Below are positions 1 through 6,865 of a stretch of 14,591 bases of DNA, piece by piece. Position 1 is the first letter of the stretch. The number at the start of each line of letters is the position of its first letter. The translations under genes were made by a program, and so were the position numbers. This DNA comes from CALKCV01 sp964609515 (lineage in GTDB: Bacteria > Cyanobacteriota > Cyanobacteriia > Cyanobacteriales > Microcoleaceae), in NCBI GenBank assembly GCA_964609515.1, contig CAZSTZ010000184.1, positions 1 through 14,591 of the forward strand, read 5' to 3'. The notes below the pieces were generated by a model, which was not told where the DNA came from, ran no database searches, and saw only the letters and a list, made by a program, of their open reading frames with translations.

Positions 1-257
1 CCTATCAACAACCCATCCGCTACATCCGCTTTAAAATCCGCTGCTAACCGAATGCACTTCCCCCTACAAGATTGAAAAAAAAATCAATAATTAACCCATT
101 TCACCTATCAACAACCCATCCGCTACATCCGCTTTAAAATCCGCTGCTAACCGAATGCTGTTGCCCCTACAAGATTGAAAAAAAATCAATAATTAACCCA
201 TTTCACCTATCAACAACCCATCCGCATTCGTCCGCTACAACATCCGCTGCCAACCAA
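1..257. repeat. Direct repeat, about 2.5 copies of a 102-103 bp unit
   Basis: Three unit starts carry the same words (CCTATCAACAACCCATCCGC) at 1, 104 and 206, giving units of 103 and 102 bp and a third that diverges after about 225. The first two copies are nearly identical apart from a few bases around 55-63 and 158-163 and one A in a poly-A run. Each unit contains CCGAATGC, a CCCCTACA block and GATTGAAAAAA; the same module occurs inverted at 3754-3785. No convincing gene is seen here. The region lies just 3' of the minus-strand proX-like gene and the array may continue beyond the window edge. Confidence 0.85.
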
Positions 258-266
258 TTTTTTTCC

Positions 267-1310
267 CTATTGAGATGTACCCGCTTTTTTCGCCTCCTCG
301 ATCCACCCATCAAACTTCTCCCGATTCTCCTTCACCCACTCTTCGGCATGACGGCGAATATCTTCCGGCGCATCCTCCCCTTCATTAATTAACATACTTT
401 CTTTATTAACATCTTCATGGGGAATTTGTACCAACTCAAACCAACGTTTGGCAATGGGATTTGCTGCTAAAAATTCCTTATTGGCAACAACTCGATAAGG
501 ATCCGTAACAAACCCTAAATTTTTACCATCAACCGTCGTTTCTTCCGTCGCTACTTCCCCCATTTCTGGAGGTAAAGAAGTAAAAGGAACTTCCAACCAA
601 ATTACATCCTCATCCTGTTTTAAAACCGAACCGATCCAGTGGGGCAAAAAAGCATAATACAAAACCGGTTCTCCCTGTCGGTAACGAGCAATTGTATTTG
701 CTAATAAGGCCGTATATTCTCCTTGGTCGTGTTCCACCGCATCCCGCAATTCATAAGCATCTAAATGATGTTCTATTACCAACTCGCACGCCCAACCTGG
801 ATTGCAACCCGTTAAATTTGCCTTGCCATCTCCATCGCTATCAAACAGTTTAGCAATCTCGGGATTTTTCAATTGTTCGACATTAGTAATTCCGTATTCA
901 TCCGCCGTTTTCTTATCAATTTGATAGCCCTGCACCAAATTAGGAATTACCGAACCAAGCCGCGTTAATTTATCTTCTCCTCCCGCCGCTTCAAAAAACC
1001 TTGCGTGCCCCCTTTCGGCATGGGTGGGGCTATAATCTAAATCCCCATTAGCCATTGCAATTAACATCGCCGGATATTCAATTGCTTTAGGTTTTTCCAC
1101 TCGATAACCCAATTTTTCCAAACCAATATTAACAATTTCTGTTTGGAATTTCTCTTCTATCCAACTACTATTAGCCGAACGAACCGGGCTTGTTTCTTCC
1201 GGTTTGGTTACTATTTCTATTGTCTTAGTTTCCGAAGTAGAATTGCATCCTATTAAACCGACTAATAAAATGCTAAAAACTGTTGTTAGCGTTAATTTTT
1301 TGAGTTTCAT
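267..1310 (-). CDS. ProX-like glycine betaine/proline ABC transporter substrate-binding lipoprotein, altered ligand box
   Basis: Predicted extracytoplasmic binding protein for a quaternary amine or related solute, 347 aa. The N-terminus is a lipoprotein signal ending in LIGC (Cys22). The rest aligns without gaps around the key positions with my recollection of E. coli ProX, including FDSDGDGKANLTGCNPGW and DGWIEEA near the C-terminus. E. coli ProX clamps betaine with Trp65, Trp140 and Trp188. Here the aligned positions are Ala98, Trp173 and Phe221, so two of the three tryptophans are missing. It lies 86 bp downstream of the permease-binding-protein fusion on the same strand, probably co-transcribed. 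A weak Shine-Dalgarno (AAGGA, 1326-1330) is 15 nt from the ATG. The ligand may not be glycine betaine; the family assignment is firm, the specificity is not. Confidence 0.9.
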   Translation of the reverse strand: MKLKKLTLTTVFSILLVGLIGCNSTSETKTIEIVTKPEETSPVRSANSSWIEEKFQTEIVNIGLEKLGYRVEKPKAIEYPAMLIAMANGDLDYSPTHAERGHARFFEAAGGEDKLTRLGSVIPNLVQGYQIDKKTADEYGITNVEQLKNPEIAKLFDSDGDGKANLTGCNPGWACELVIEHHLDAYELRDAVEHDQGEYTALLANTIARYRQGEPVLYYAFLPHWIGSVLKQDEDVIWLEVPFTSLPPEMGEVATEETTVDGKNLGFVTDPYRVVANKEFLAANPIAKRWFELVQIPHEDVNKESMLINEGEDAPEDIRRHAEEWVKENREKFDGWIEEAKKAGTSQ

Positions 1311-1338
1311 AATGGTTGAATTTTTTCCTTAAAAATCC

Positions 1339-1400
1339 GTAGAACAGGCATCTTGCCTGTTCCCAAAAAATTCGTAAAACAGGCAAGATGCCCGTTTTAC
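1339..1400. repeat. Pair of oppositely oriented palindromic repeats
   Basis: Two copies of a short palindromic repeat face each other between the two transporter genes. Copy one is GAACAGGC-ATCTT-GCCTGTTC (1342-1362), with perfect 8-bp arms. Copy two is GTAAAACAGGC-AAGAT-GCCCGTTTTAC (1374-1400), with 11-bp arms and one mismatch. Its loop is the reverse complement of the first loop, so it is an inverted copy. The second copy covers the TAA stop of the permease fusion (1397-1399). Each could form an RNA hairpin in the intercistronic region and affect expression of the downstream binding protein, which is inference. Repeats of this style are common in cyanobacterial genomes. Confidence 0.85.
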
Positions 1401-3346
1401 ATTTCCCGCCTCGCCTCCGCCAACCAACTCTCAAATAAATCTCGATTTTCGTCCACCCAATTAAGGGCGTGGCGGCGAATATCTTCCATTTTATCTTCCC
1501 CCATCATAACTAATTTTTGTTCCGCGTTAATATCCTCAATGGGAACTCGAACTAATTCAAAAAAACGCTTCGCCACCGGATTAGCTTCCGCAAATTGTCG
1601 AGAGGCGACGACGCGGATAGTATCCTTAGGAAAACCCAGATTTATTCCCTCAAAATCGGTATTTGCTGCTGGAACTTCCAACCAAACCACATCCTTACCA
1701 ACTTCTAATACCGAAGCCAGCCAGTGGGGCAGCCAAGTATAATAAAGAATCGGCTCTCCTTGCCCATAGCGTTTAACCGCATCTGCCATTAAAGCGGAGT
1801 AGTTACCTCCTTCGATTTCGACCGTATCGTCCAAACCGTAAATATCTATATGATGCTCGATCGCATCTTGACAACTCCACCCCGCATTACAACCGATTAA
1901 ATTCGCCTTACCGTCGCCGTCGGTATCGAATATTTTCGCAATTTCTGGATTTTTGAGTTGTTTAAGACTATTAATATCGTACTTTCTGGCAGTCTTTAAA
2001 TCGATTTGATACCCTTGCAAAATATCCCTTACCAAACTCCCTACCTTCTCTAACTTTGCTTCACCCCCGCTATTTTCAAATAGAGGCAAACCTTGTATTT
2101 CCCAGGCAGGAACAAAAAAATCCGCATCCCCATTACTCACGGCAAAAAAATTGCTAAAAGTCTCCATTTGTTTCGTTTTTTCGACCTCGTAGCCTAGCTT
2201 TTTCAAACCTAAATTGACAATGGTTGAGAGGAAGATAGAATCTTCCGTCGGTAACGTCACCGGGCGCACCGTTTCCCCCCTGACTGGTTCCATCTCCAGA
2301 GTCGGCAGCGGAGGTTTCTGCTGGTAAACCATAGTCCCCATCCCCAAAACCAGTACCAAAGTCGCGATCGCCCCCCCTCTCTTCGGCGAAAACCAAGAAT
2401 AAATCCCGCCGATGGGGCCTCGCTGTTTCCAGGAAACCTTACCGCTAGCTTTACCCACAGCTTGAGTAATGCGATCCAACATCACCGCTATCAGCACGAT
2501 ACCCAACCCGCCGACTGTTGCCAAACCGACATCCAAACGCCCCACTCCTTGCAATACCATCAATCCCAAACCCGGCACCGCTATCATCGCCGCAATTACC
2601 GACATTCCCAGAGCAAACAAAATCGTCTGATTTAACCCCGTAAGGATGGCGGGCATTGCCAGGGGCAGTTGCACTTCCCACAATAATTGTAAGGGAGTGG
2701 AACCAAAAGCCAACCCCGCCTCTACTACTTCTGCGGACACTTGGCGCAGGCCGAGATTTGTCAGGCGAATTAAAGGAGGGGTAGCATAGATAATAGTAGC
2801 GATCGCTCCTGGAACCTCGCCGATACCGAACAACATGACTGCGGGAACTAAATAGACGAAAGTCGGCATAGTTTGCATGATATCCAGCAGGGGAGCGATC
2901 GATGCTTCGACGCGATCGCTCTTAGCACAAGCAATCCCCAAAGGAACGCCGACAATAACGCTAAACGTTACCGCCGTCAGCACCAGAGACAGAGACACCA
3001 TCGCTTGTTCCCACGCCCCCACCAAACCGATAGCGCTCAAAGCAAAAATGCTATAAGCCGCGATACTTCTCCCCGCTAGCTGCCAGGCGATTAAACCGAT
3101 AATTATTATAAGTATGGAAGGAGAAATAGAAAGCAGCATTTGTCCGATGCCTTCTAACAACCAGCTTACAGGTTGTCGAATTGCTTGAAAGAAAGGACGA
3201 AAGTTATCGACGACGAAATTAATCCCCGTGGTAATCCAATCGTCTAGGGGAATAGTATAAAAGTCAAAGGGGTTTAATATTATCTCCTTGATGCTTGCGT
3301 TATTATTAGTAGCAATAAAATTGGATGAAAATATAGTATTTAGCAC
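1397..3346 (-). CDS. ProW-ProX fusion: glycine betaine/proline ABC transporter permease with C-terminal substrate-binding domain
   Basis: A 649-aa fusion. Residues about 60-295 are a BPD-type ABC permease with several hydrophobic segments and the ATPase-contact (EAA) loop near 206-237 (EVVEAGLAFGSTPLQLLWEV, then P229 and P232). A further membrane segment at about 325-341 leads to a ProX-like domain at about 360-649, which must be periplasmic to work. The ligand-box tryptophans of E. coli ProX align at Trp415, Trp490 and Trp538, so this domain is predicted to bind a quaternary amine such as glycine betaine. The start is GTG, chosen because AGGAG (3357-3361) lies 10 nt upstream. No ProV-type ATPase gene is present in the window, so the energising subunit must be encoded elsewhere or upstream genes were rearranged. 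The stop codon lies inside a repeat. Confidence 0.93.
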   Translation of the reverse strand: MLNTIFSSNFIATNNNASIKEIILNPFDFYTIPLDDWITTGINFVVDNFRPFFQAIRQPVSWLLEGIGQMLLSISPSILIIIIGLIAWQLAGRSIAAYSIFALSAIGLVGAWEQAMVSLSLVLTAVTFSVIVGVPLGIACAKSDRVEASIAPLLDIMQTMPTFVYLVPAVMLFGIGEVPGAIATIIYATPPLIRLTNLGLRQVSAEVVEAGLAFGSTPLQLLWEVQLPLAMPAILTGLNQTILFALGMSVIAAMIAVPGLGLMVLQGVGRLDVGLATVGGLGIVLIAVMLDRITQAVGKASGKVSWKQRGPIGGIYSWFSPKRGGAIATLVLVLGMGTMVYQQKPPLPTLEMEPVRGETVRPVTLPTEDSIFLSTIVNLGLKKLGYEVEKTKQMETFSNFFAVSNGDADFFVPAWEIQGLPLFENSGGEAKLEKVGSLVRDILQGYQIDLKTARKYDINSLKQLKNPEIAKIFDTDGDGKANLIGCNAGWSCQDAIEHHIDIYGLDDTVEIEGGNYSALMADAVKRYGQGEPILYYTWLPHWLASVLEVGKDVVWLEVPAANTDFEGINLGFPKDTIRVVASRQFAEANPVAKRFFELVRVPIEDINAEQKLVMMGEDKMEDIRRHALNWVDENRDLFESWLAEARREM

Positions 3347-3388
3347 TTTTGGTTAACTCCTAAGTTTTTTATGGTGCGCGTTGTTTTC

Positions 3389-3421
3389 AGAAACCCGGTT
3401 TTTTGAAAAAACCGGGTTTCT
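3389..3421. repeat. 33-bp perfect palindromic repeat, CCCGG variant
   Basis: AGAAACCCGGTTTTTT and its exact complement are separated by a single G (arms 3389-3404 and 3406-3421). It sits between the four-cysteine protein gene and the permease fusion. A related copy at 5963-5995 differs by a paired change. There is no T-run after the stem on the minus strand, so it is more likely a dispersed repeat that may also act as a weak terminator than a classical one. Confidence 0.9.
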
Positions 3422-3437
3422 CGACTTGCTCTGGAAC

Positions 3438-3740
3438 TTAAAAATAACTACAGATAAATTCCCCCGCGCCACCAGAAATAAAAGGAACCGTCGAACCATC
3501 TTTTTTAATTTTAATTTGCCGACGACAATTATAAATTTCTTGGGGTTTAACTACGTCGTTAATGCTAACCGTTACTCGATATTCCCAATAATTTTTAGCG
3601 CTGCGTTTAATTTCCACAATACAAATTTTATTGCCCTCAATATTGCGGCAAAATTCCGCTGCATTAGAGGGTAATGCCGCCGTTAAATAAAAGCTAATTA
3701 ATATTAAGAAAATCAGAGATTTTAAAGTTTTTATCGTCAT
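3438..3740 (-). CDS. Small predicted exported protein with four cysteines, unknown function
   Basis: A 100-aa protein I do not recognise. It starts with a Sec-type signal peptide: basic MTIKTLK, a hydrophobic core about residues 8-23, then PSNAAEF with probable cleavage near residue 27 or 28. The mature part is about 72 residues, with cysteines at 31, 40, 72 and 97 that could form two disulfides in the periplasm or outside. The start is well supported: GGAGG (3745-3749) lies 4 nt before the ATG, and an extended -10 promoter lies about 115 bp upstream. It precedes the permease fusion on the same strand, with 91 bp and a palindrome between them, so a shared transcript is possible but unproven. 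No catalytic motif is visible. Confidence 0.75.
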   Translation of the reverse strand: MTIKTLKSLIFLILISFYLTAALPSNAAEFCRNIEGNKICIVEIKRSAKNYWEYRVTVSINDVVKPQEIYNCRRQIKIKKDGSTVPFISGGAGEFICSYF

Positions 3741-3769
3741 CGTGCCTCCAAAATTTTTTCAATCTGTAG

Positions 3770-3835
3770 GGGCAAAGCATTCGGGCGGTAAACTTTGATA
3801 AAAATCATTAACTTTCTGGTTTGAATGCTTTGCCC
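3770..3835. repeat. 13-bp inverted repeat with 40-nt loop in the leader of the four-cysteine gene
   Basis: GGGCAAAGCATTC (3770-3782) is followed 40 nt later by its exact complement (3823-3835). It lies between the predicted promoter at 3854-3883 and the start codon at 3740, so a minus-strand transcript would carry it as a hairpin in the 5' leader. The left arm with its flanks belongs to the repeat family seen at 48-80 and 151-185. Confidence 0.8.
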
Positions 3836-3853
3836 TCCAAGTTTAATCGTCCT

Positions 3854-3883
3854 ATTATAACACAGACAAAAACAGTTATTCAA
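3854..3883 (-). promoter_or_regulatory. Predicted extended -10 promoter for the four-cysteine gene
   Basis: On the minus strand TGTTATAAT has its -10 hexamer at 3854-3859, with an upstream TG. A TTGAAT -35-like hexamer (3878-3883) lies 18 nt away. It overlaps the last codons of the aldo/keto reductase gene. Predicted from sequence only. Confidence 0.5.
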
Positions 3884-4860
3884 CGAGTCTGAAAAATATT
3901 TTGCACCATCTTTTTATCCGTGCCCGCCGCCGCTTTATCCAACTGGGCAACCTCCCCCGAGTCTAACTGCCAACCCAGAGAACCGATATTCTGTCGCGCT
4001 TGTTCTACAGTCTTCGCCCCAGGAATAGGAATAGCCCCCTTACAAATACACCAATTAAGAGCAACCTGAGCCATCGTTTTCTCTCGCGATCGCCCTATCT
4101 CTCCCATACATTCCAAAAGCGATCGACACCCTGGCAACAACTGTTTGAACAACCAACCCCGGAGTCCTTTAGGAAAAGGACCGTCTTCAGAATATTTACC
4201 CGTCAAAATACCCAACCCCAAAGGACTGTAAGCAATTAACCTAATGCCCAACTCGTCGCACACTTCTTTAACTCCCAATTCCGTCACTGGATAAGTAGAA
4301 AGTAAGGAATATTGAACCTGTAGGGTAGCGATAGGAACGCCGCGATCGCTCAACCGACGATGTACCCACTTCAACCGTTTCGGTCCGTAATTAGACAAAC
4401 CGACCCCCTTAACTTCCCCACGTTCGTATAGATCCGCCAAACCGTCCAAAAGAGACCCCTCCTGCCAAGGCGCGTAATTAGCAGTGGACCAGTGCATCTG
4501 TACCAAATCAACATTTTTACCCAAGCGATCGGCAGAAGACAAACCGGCAGAAACCATAGAGCCCCTCGTCAACCGCCAAGGATAAGCAGCAAGCTTAGTG
4601 GCGATACAAATATCCTCCTTATTCGGACCGACATACTCCCGGCAAAAACGTCCCAAAAGCATCTCGCTGCGTCCGTTCAACCTACCGGTACCGTAAGAGT
4701 CCCCCGTATCGAATATCGTTACCCCATTTTCCACACAAAGGTTAAAAACCGCTTGTAATTCCTCATCCATCTTCGGATCGTATCCCCACAACAGTCGGTT
4801 GCCCCACGCCCAGGTGCCGCAACCCATCTTTGAGAGATGGAGTTTTTGTTCGTTCTGCAT
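3880..4860 (-). CDS. Aldo/keto reductase
   Basis: NAD(P)H-dependent oxidoreductase of the aldo/keto reductase superfamily, 326 aa, predicted cytosolic TIM barrel. The usual tetrad is visible: Asp51 and Tyr56 in FDTGDSYGTG, Lys89 in ATKLAAYPWR, and His123 in VQMHW. The C-terminal GAIPIPGAKTVEQARQNIG is the typical cofactor-phosphate loop. I chose the ATG at 4858-4860 because GGGAG (4867-4871) sits 6 nt upstream; a longer reading from a TTG at 4923 lacks support and enters a repeat duplication. The GTWAWGNRLLWGY and TGRLNGRSE motifs recall the chloroplast pyridoxal-reductase-like branch, but this is from memory and the substrate is uncertain. It is divergent from the dehydrogenase at 5204. Confidence 0.92.
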   Translation of the reverse strand: MQNEQKLHLSKMGCGTWAWGNRLLWGYDPKMDEELQAVFNLCVENGVTIFDTGDSYGTGRLNGRSEMLLGRFCREYVGPNKEDICIATKLAAYPWRLTRGSMVSAGLSSADRLGKNVDLVQMHWSTANYAPWQEGSLLDGLADLYERGEVKGVGLSNYGPKRLKWVHRRLSDRGVPIATLQVQYSLLSTYPVTELGVKEVCDELGIRLIAYSPLGLGILTGKYSEDGPFPKGLRGWLFKQLLPGCRSLLECMGEIGRSREKTMAQVALNWCICKGAIPIPGAKTVEQARQNIGSLGWQLDSGEVAQLDKAAAGTDKKMVQNIFQTR

Positions 4861-4926
4861 AATTGACTCCCTGTAGTTTTCGTTTTTCAGAATAATACTA
4901 ATCCTTAACGGTTCGGAAAGCAACTG

Positions 4927-5078
4927 GGGAGCATCTCATATTTGTAAAAATATTTTTTTCACCGTGAGAATCTCGAACCTCAAACATCTCCTACCTCCCG
5001 CTTAAGGAGGTCCTCTGACCTCTGACCGAGGACCATTAGCGTTCAATTTTTGGTTTTATTCAAAATTGAGATGCACCC
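4927..5078. mobile_element. MITE-like element with terminal inverted repeats and 8-bp target duplication
   Basis: A 152-bp non-coding element. The left end is GGGAGCATCTCATATTTG (4927-4944). The right end (5061-5078) reads GGGTGCATCTCAATTTTG on the other strand, so 15 of 18 positions match, including 11 of the outer 12. The direct repeat AGCAACTG flanks it exactly at 4919-4926 and 5079-5086, as expected for a target-site duplication. An internal 7-bp hairpin is at 5009-5034. There is no transposase, so it would need one in trans. It lies in the divergent intergenic region 67 bp from the aldo/keto reductase start and 125 bp from the dehydrogenase start. The parent insertion sequence family is not identified. 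Confidence 0.78.
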
Positions 5079-5164
5079 AGCAACTGTCCCCGGTCAAAAT
5101 CCTATTTTTGCCCGGAAAACCCTTCTGAAAACGCGATCTAATATCTCAAGTGGCAGTTTCAGAA

Positions 5165-5195
5165 TATAATAGTCAGCAATTGATTTAAAGTGAGG
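5165..5195 (+). promoter_or_regulatory. Predicted -10 box and ribosome binding site of the short-chain dehydrogenase gene
   Basis: TATAAT at 5165-5170 matches a -10 consensus, and TGAGG at 5191-5195 lies 8 nt before the ATG. No good -35 hexamer is seen at the usual spacing, so the promoter would be weak or activator-dependent. Confidence 0.45.
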
Positions 5196-5203
5196 TAACA
5201 AAA

Positions 5204-5914
5204 ATGACTAAGAAATTTAAAGGAAAAACCGCTTTGGTAACTGGAGGCAATAAAGGTATCGGTTTTGCCATCAGCAAAGGACTGGCAGAGTTAGGGTTTG
5301 AGGTAATTATCGCTGCCCGTTCTCTGAAAAAAGCCGATGCTGCCGCCAAGCAAATTAAAAGCGATCGCTCCCCGCATACGGTGAAACTAGATGTCACCGA
5401 CGACGACAGCATCCGCAAGGCCGCCCAAACCCTCGAAAAGGAAATAAAGCATCTCGATGTTTTAGTCAATAACGCCGGTGTCTATCCCGATACAGAGGTA
5501 GATATCCTTACCGTCTCCCGAGATGTACTCGCTCTAGCCGCCAACACCAACGCTTTCGGGGCGATCGCCGTAACTCAAGCCTTTTTGCCCCTGTTGCATA
5601 AAGCCCCCACCGCTTGCGTTATCAACATTTCTAGCGGTTCCGGTGCCCTAGACGCTATTTCTGGGAATACCCCCAGTTATTCCTTGTCGAAACTAGCCCT
5701 CAACGGTGCAACTATAATGCTAGCAGATGCCCTGAAACCCAAAGGCATCGCCGTTTACGCTATGTGTCCCGGTTGGGTGAGGACGGACATGGGCGGTGCC
5801 GACGCCCTCCGTTCCCCCGAACAGGGAGCAGATACAGCTATTTGGTTGGCAACGGAGGCTTCCCCAGAATTAAGCGGTAGATTTTTCCGCGATCGGCGTG
5901 CGATTTCTTATTAA
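5204..5914 (+). CDS. Short-chain dehydrogenase/reductase (SDR), carbonyl-reductase-like
   Basis: Classical SDR of 236 aa, a cytosolic NAD(P)(H)-dependent oxidoreductase. The Rossmann glycine motif TGGNKGIG spans residues 13-20, NNAG is at 89-92, and the catalytic set is Asn116, Ser144, Tyr159 and Lys163 (YSLSK). PGWVRTDMGG follows as in family members that reduce carbonyl compounds. Arg39 after the second beta strand (AARS) suggests NADPH preference, which is inference. The ATG is supported by TGAGG 8 nt upstream. Transcribed away from the aldo/keto reductase and convergent with the Uma2 gene, with a palindrome between the two ends. The substrate cannot be told from sequence. Confidence 0.93.
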   Translation: MTKKFKGKTALVTGGNKGIGFAISKGLAELGFEVIIAARSLKKADAAAKQIKSDRSPHTVKLDVTDDDSIRKAAQTLEKEIKHLDVLVNNAGVYPDTEVDILTVSRDVLALAANTNAFGAIAVTQAFLPLLHKAPTACVINISSGSGALDAISGNTPSYSLSKLALNGATIMLADALKPKGIAVYAMCPGWVRTDMGGADALRSPEQGADTAIWLATEASPELSGRFFRDRRAISY

Positions 5915-5962
5915 TTTTGGTGTGTGAAAAAGGTTCGTTAACAGCGAGCTTGTCGCGAGCCC

Positions 5963-5995
5963 AGAAACCGGGTTTTTTTAAAAAACCCGGTTTCT
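5963..5995. repeat. 33-bp perfect palindromic repeat, CCGGG variant, probable bidirectional terminator
   Basis: AGAAACCGGGTTTTTT (5963-5978), one central T, then its exact complement (5980-5995). It lies between the convergent dehydrogenase and Uma2 genes, where a bidirectional terminator would be expected. It differs from the copy at 3389-3421 by a paired C/G swap that keeps the stem perfect. Confidence 0.85.
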
Positions 5996-6004
5996 TAATT
6001 CTAT

Positions 6005-6763
6005 TTATTCCTCTAATAATAACCTGACTTTTTCTACTGGCAATTGCATCATTTGTGCCAACTGTTCTACAGTAAAACCAGAATTGAGTAATTGATTTGC
6101 CATGTTTTTTAAAGACTGTTCGGCTTGTTGGCGAGCTAACTTTTCTTCAATCCGTCCTTGTTGTTCCTCTTCATGGGTTAGCAAAAACTCGCCAGTTTGT
6201 AGATTTTTAAATCGCAACTCCCCAGAAATCAAACACAAATCTAAATCCAAAACATCGCTATGCAAGCGCATATTATCAAAAGAAATAACCTCCTCCGGCC
6301 TTATCGGTTCGTAATTACCATTTATCAACCTCAACCCTTGAACTATCGGACTTAAATAATCCCCCGAAGGGTCGTACTGGAAATATTCTTTTACTCCCAA
6401 ATTCCGATATAATTCTGGTTTAGCAATCCGGTCTTTTTCTTCCGTGCTTTTTGAAGTTATTTCTAAGATAAAATCTGGAGTTATTCCCCCTTCTTGCCAC
6501 ACTTTATAATTATCTCGCTGGCGCTTGCGAACTCCAAAAATTACATAAACATCCGGTGCCACTACAGAAGCAGGTTTTTCTCGTTCGTAATAGATAAAAG
6601 AGTTTCCCGACACATAGACATCCGAACGATTTTGAAAGTAAATTTCCAACACTTTAACGCAGTAAATTAAGTAAGACCGCGCGATGTCGCTTTCTGCCAT
6701 TGGCTCTTCGTCGCTGCTAGGATATATTATTTCGTCTCGTTCTATTTGAGGTGTAATTGTCAT
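6005..6763 (-). CDS. Uma2-family (DUF820) PD-(D/E)XK-like protein
   Basis: A 252-aa protein of the Uma2/DUF820 family, which has a restriction-endonuclease-like fold and is strongly expanded in cyanobacteria; the cellular role is not established. Motifs include APD (69-71), PDFILEITSKST (96-107) and LYRNLGVKEYFQYDP (118-132). A charged coiled-coil-like tail (about 197-222) ends in LLNSGFTVEQLAQMMQLPVEKVRLLL, a helical motif resembling the C-terminal extension of many family members. The start at 6763 (MTITPQ) is where homology-like sequence begins; a GAGG (6776-6779) lies 12 nt upstream, longer than ideal. An in-frame alternative at 6814 would read through the predicted promoter. It appears to be a single gene, convergent with the dehydrogenase. 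Confidence 0.88.
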   Translation of the reverse strand: MTITPQIERDEIIYPSSDEEPMAESDIARSYLIYCVKVLEIYFQNRSDVYVSGNSFIYYEREKPASVVAPDVYVIFGVRKRQRDNYKVWQEGGITPDFILEITSKSTEEKDRIAKPELYRNLGVKEYFQYDPSGDYLSPIVQGLRLINGNYEPIRPEEVISFDNMRLHSDVLDLDLCLISGELRFKNLQTGEFLLTHEEEQQGRIEEKLARQQAEQSLKNMANQLLNSGFTVEQLAQMMQLPVEKVRLLLEE

Positions 6764-6796
6764 GGTTCGGTTTTTCCTCAAAAAACAACTGGAATT

Positions 6797-6805
6797 ATTA
6801 TAACA
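6797..6805 (-). promoter_or_regulatory. Predicted extended -10 promoter of the Uma2 gene
   Basis: TGTTATAAT on the minus strand, with its -10 hexamer at 6797-6802, lies 34 bp upstream of the chosen start. The same extended -10 word occurs before the four-cysteine gene. No -35 box is evident; the -35 position falls in the heptamer array. Confidence 0.5.
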
Positions 6806-6817
6806 TAGCGGCAAAAA

Positions 6818-6852
6818 GGGAATGGGGAATTGGGAATTGGGAATTGGGAATT
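6818..6852. repeat. Heptanucleotide tandem repeat, GGGAATT x 4 plus GGGAATG
   Basis: Five consecutive 7-bp units: GGGAATG at 6818-6824, then four perfect GGGAATT units to 6852. It fits the short tandemly repeated repetitive sequences described from cyanobacteria. It abuts the left side of the assembly gap. Confidence 0.9.
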
Positions 6853-6865
6853 GCTTATACGGGCA

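Noticed and set aside
267..282. TGAGATGTACCC at the 3' end of the proX-like gene resembles the MITE right end (11 of 12)
   Set aside because: No matching left end or flanking duplication is found within 250 bp, and a single 12-mer with one mismatch could be chance.
1353..1742. 129-aa plus-strand reading frame
   Set aside because: It lies opposite the well-supported binding domain of the permease fusion, has no recognisable motif and starts inside a palindromic repeat.
5937..5961. GCGAGC-TTGTC-GCGAGC near the end of the dehydrogenase as a regulatory site
   Set aside because: It is a short direct repeat of two 6-mers and cannot be told from chance or from a common dispersed repeat.
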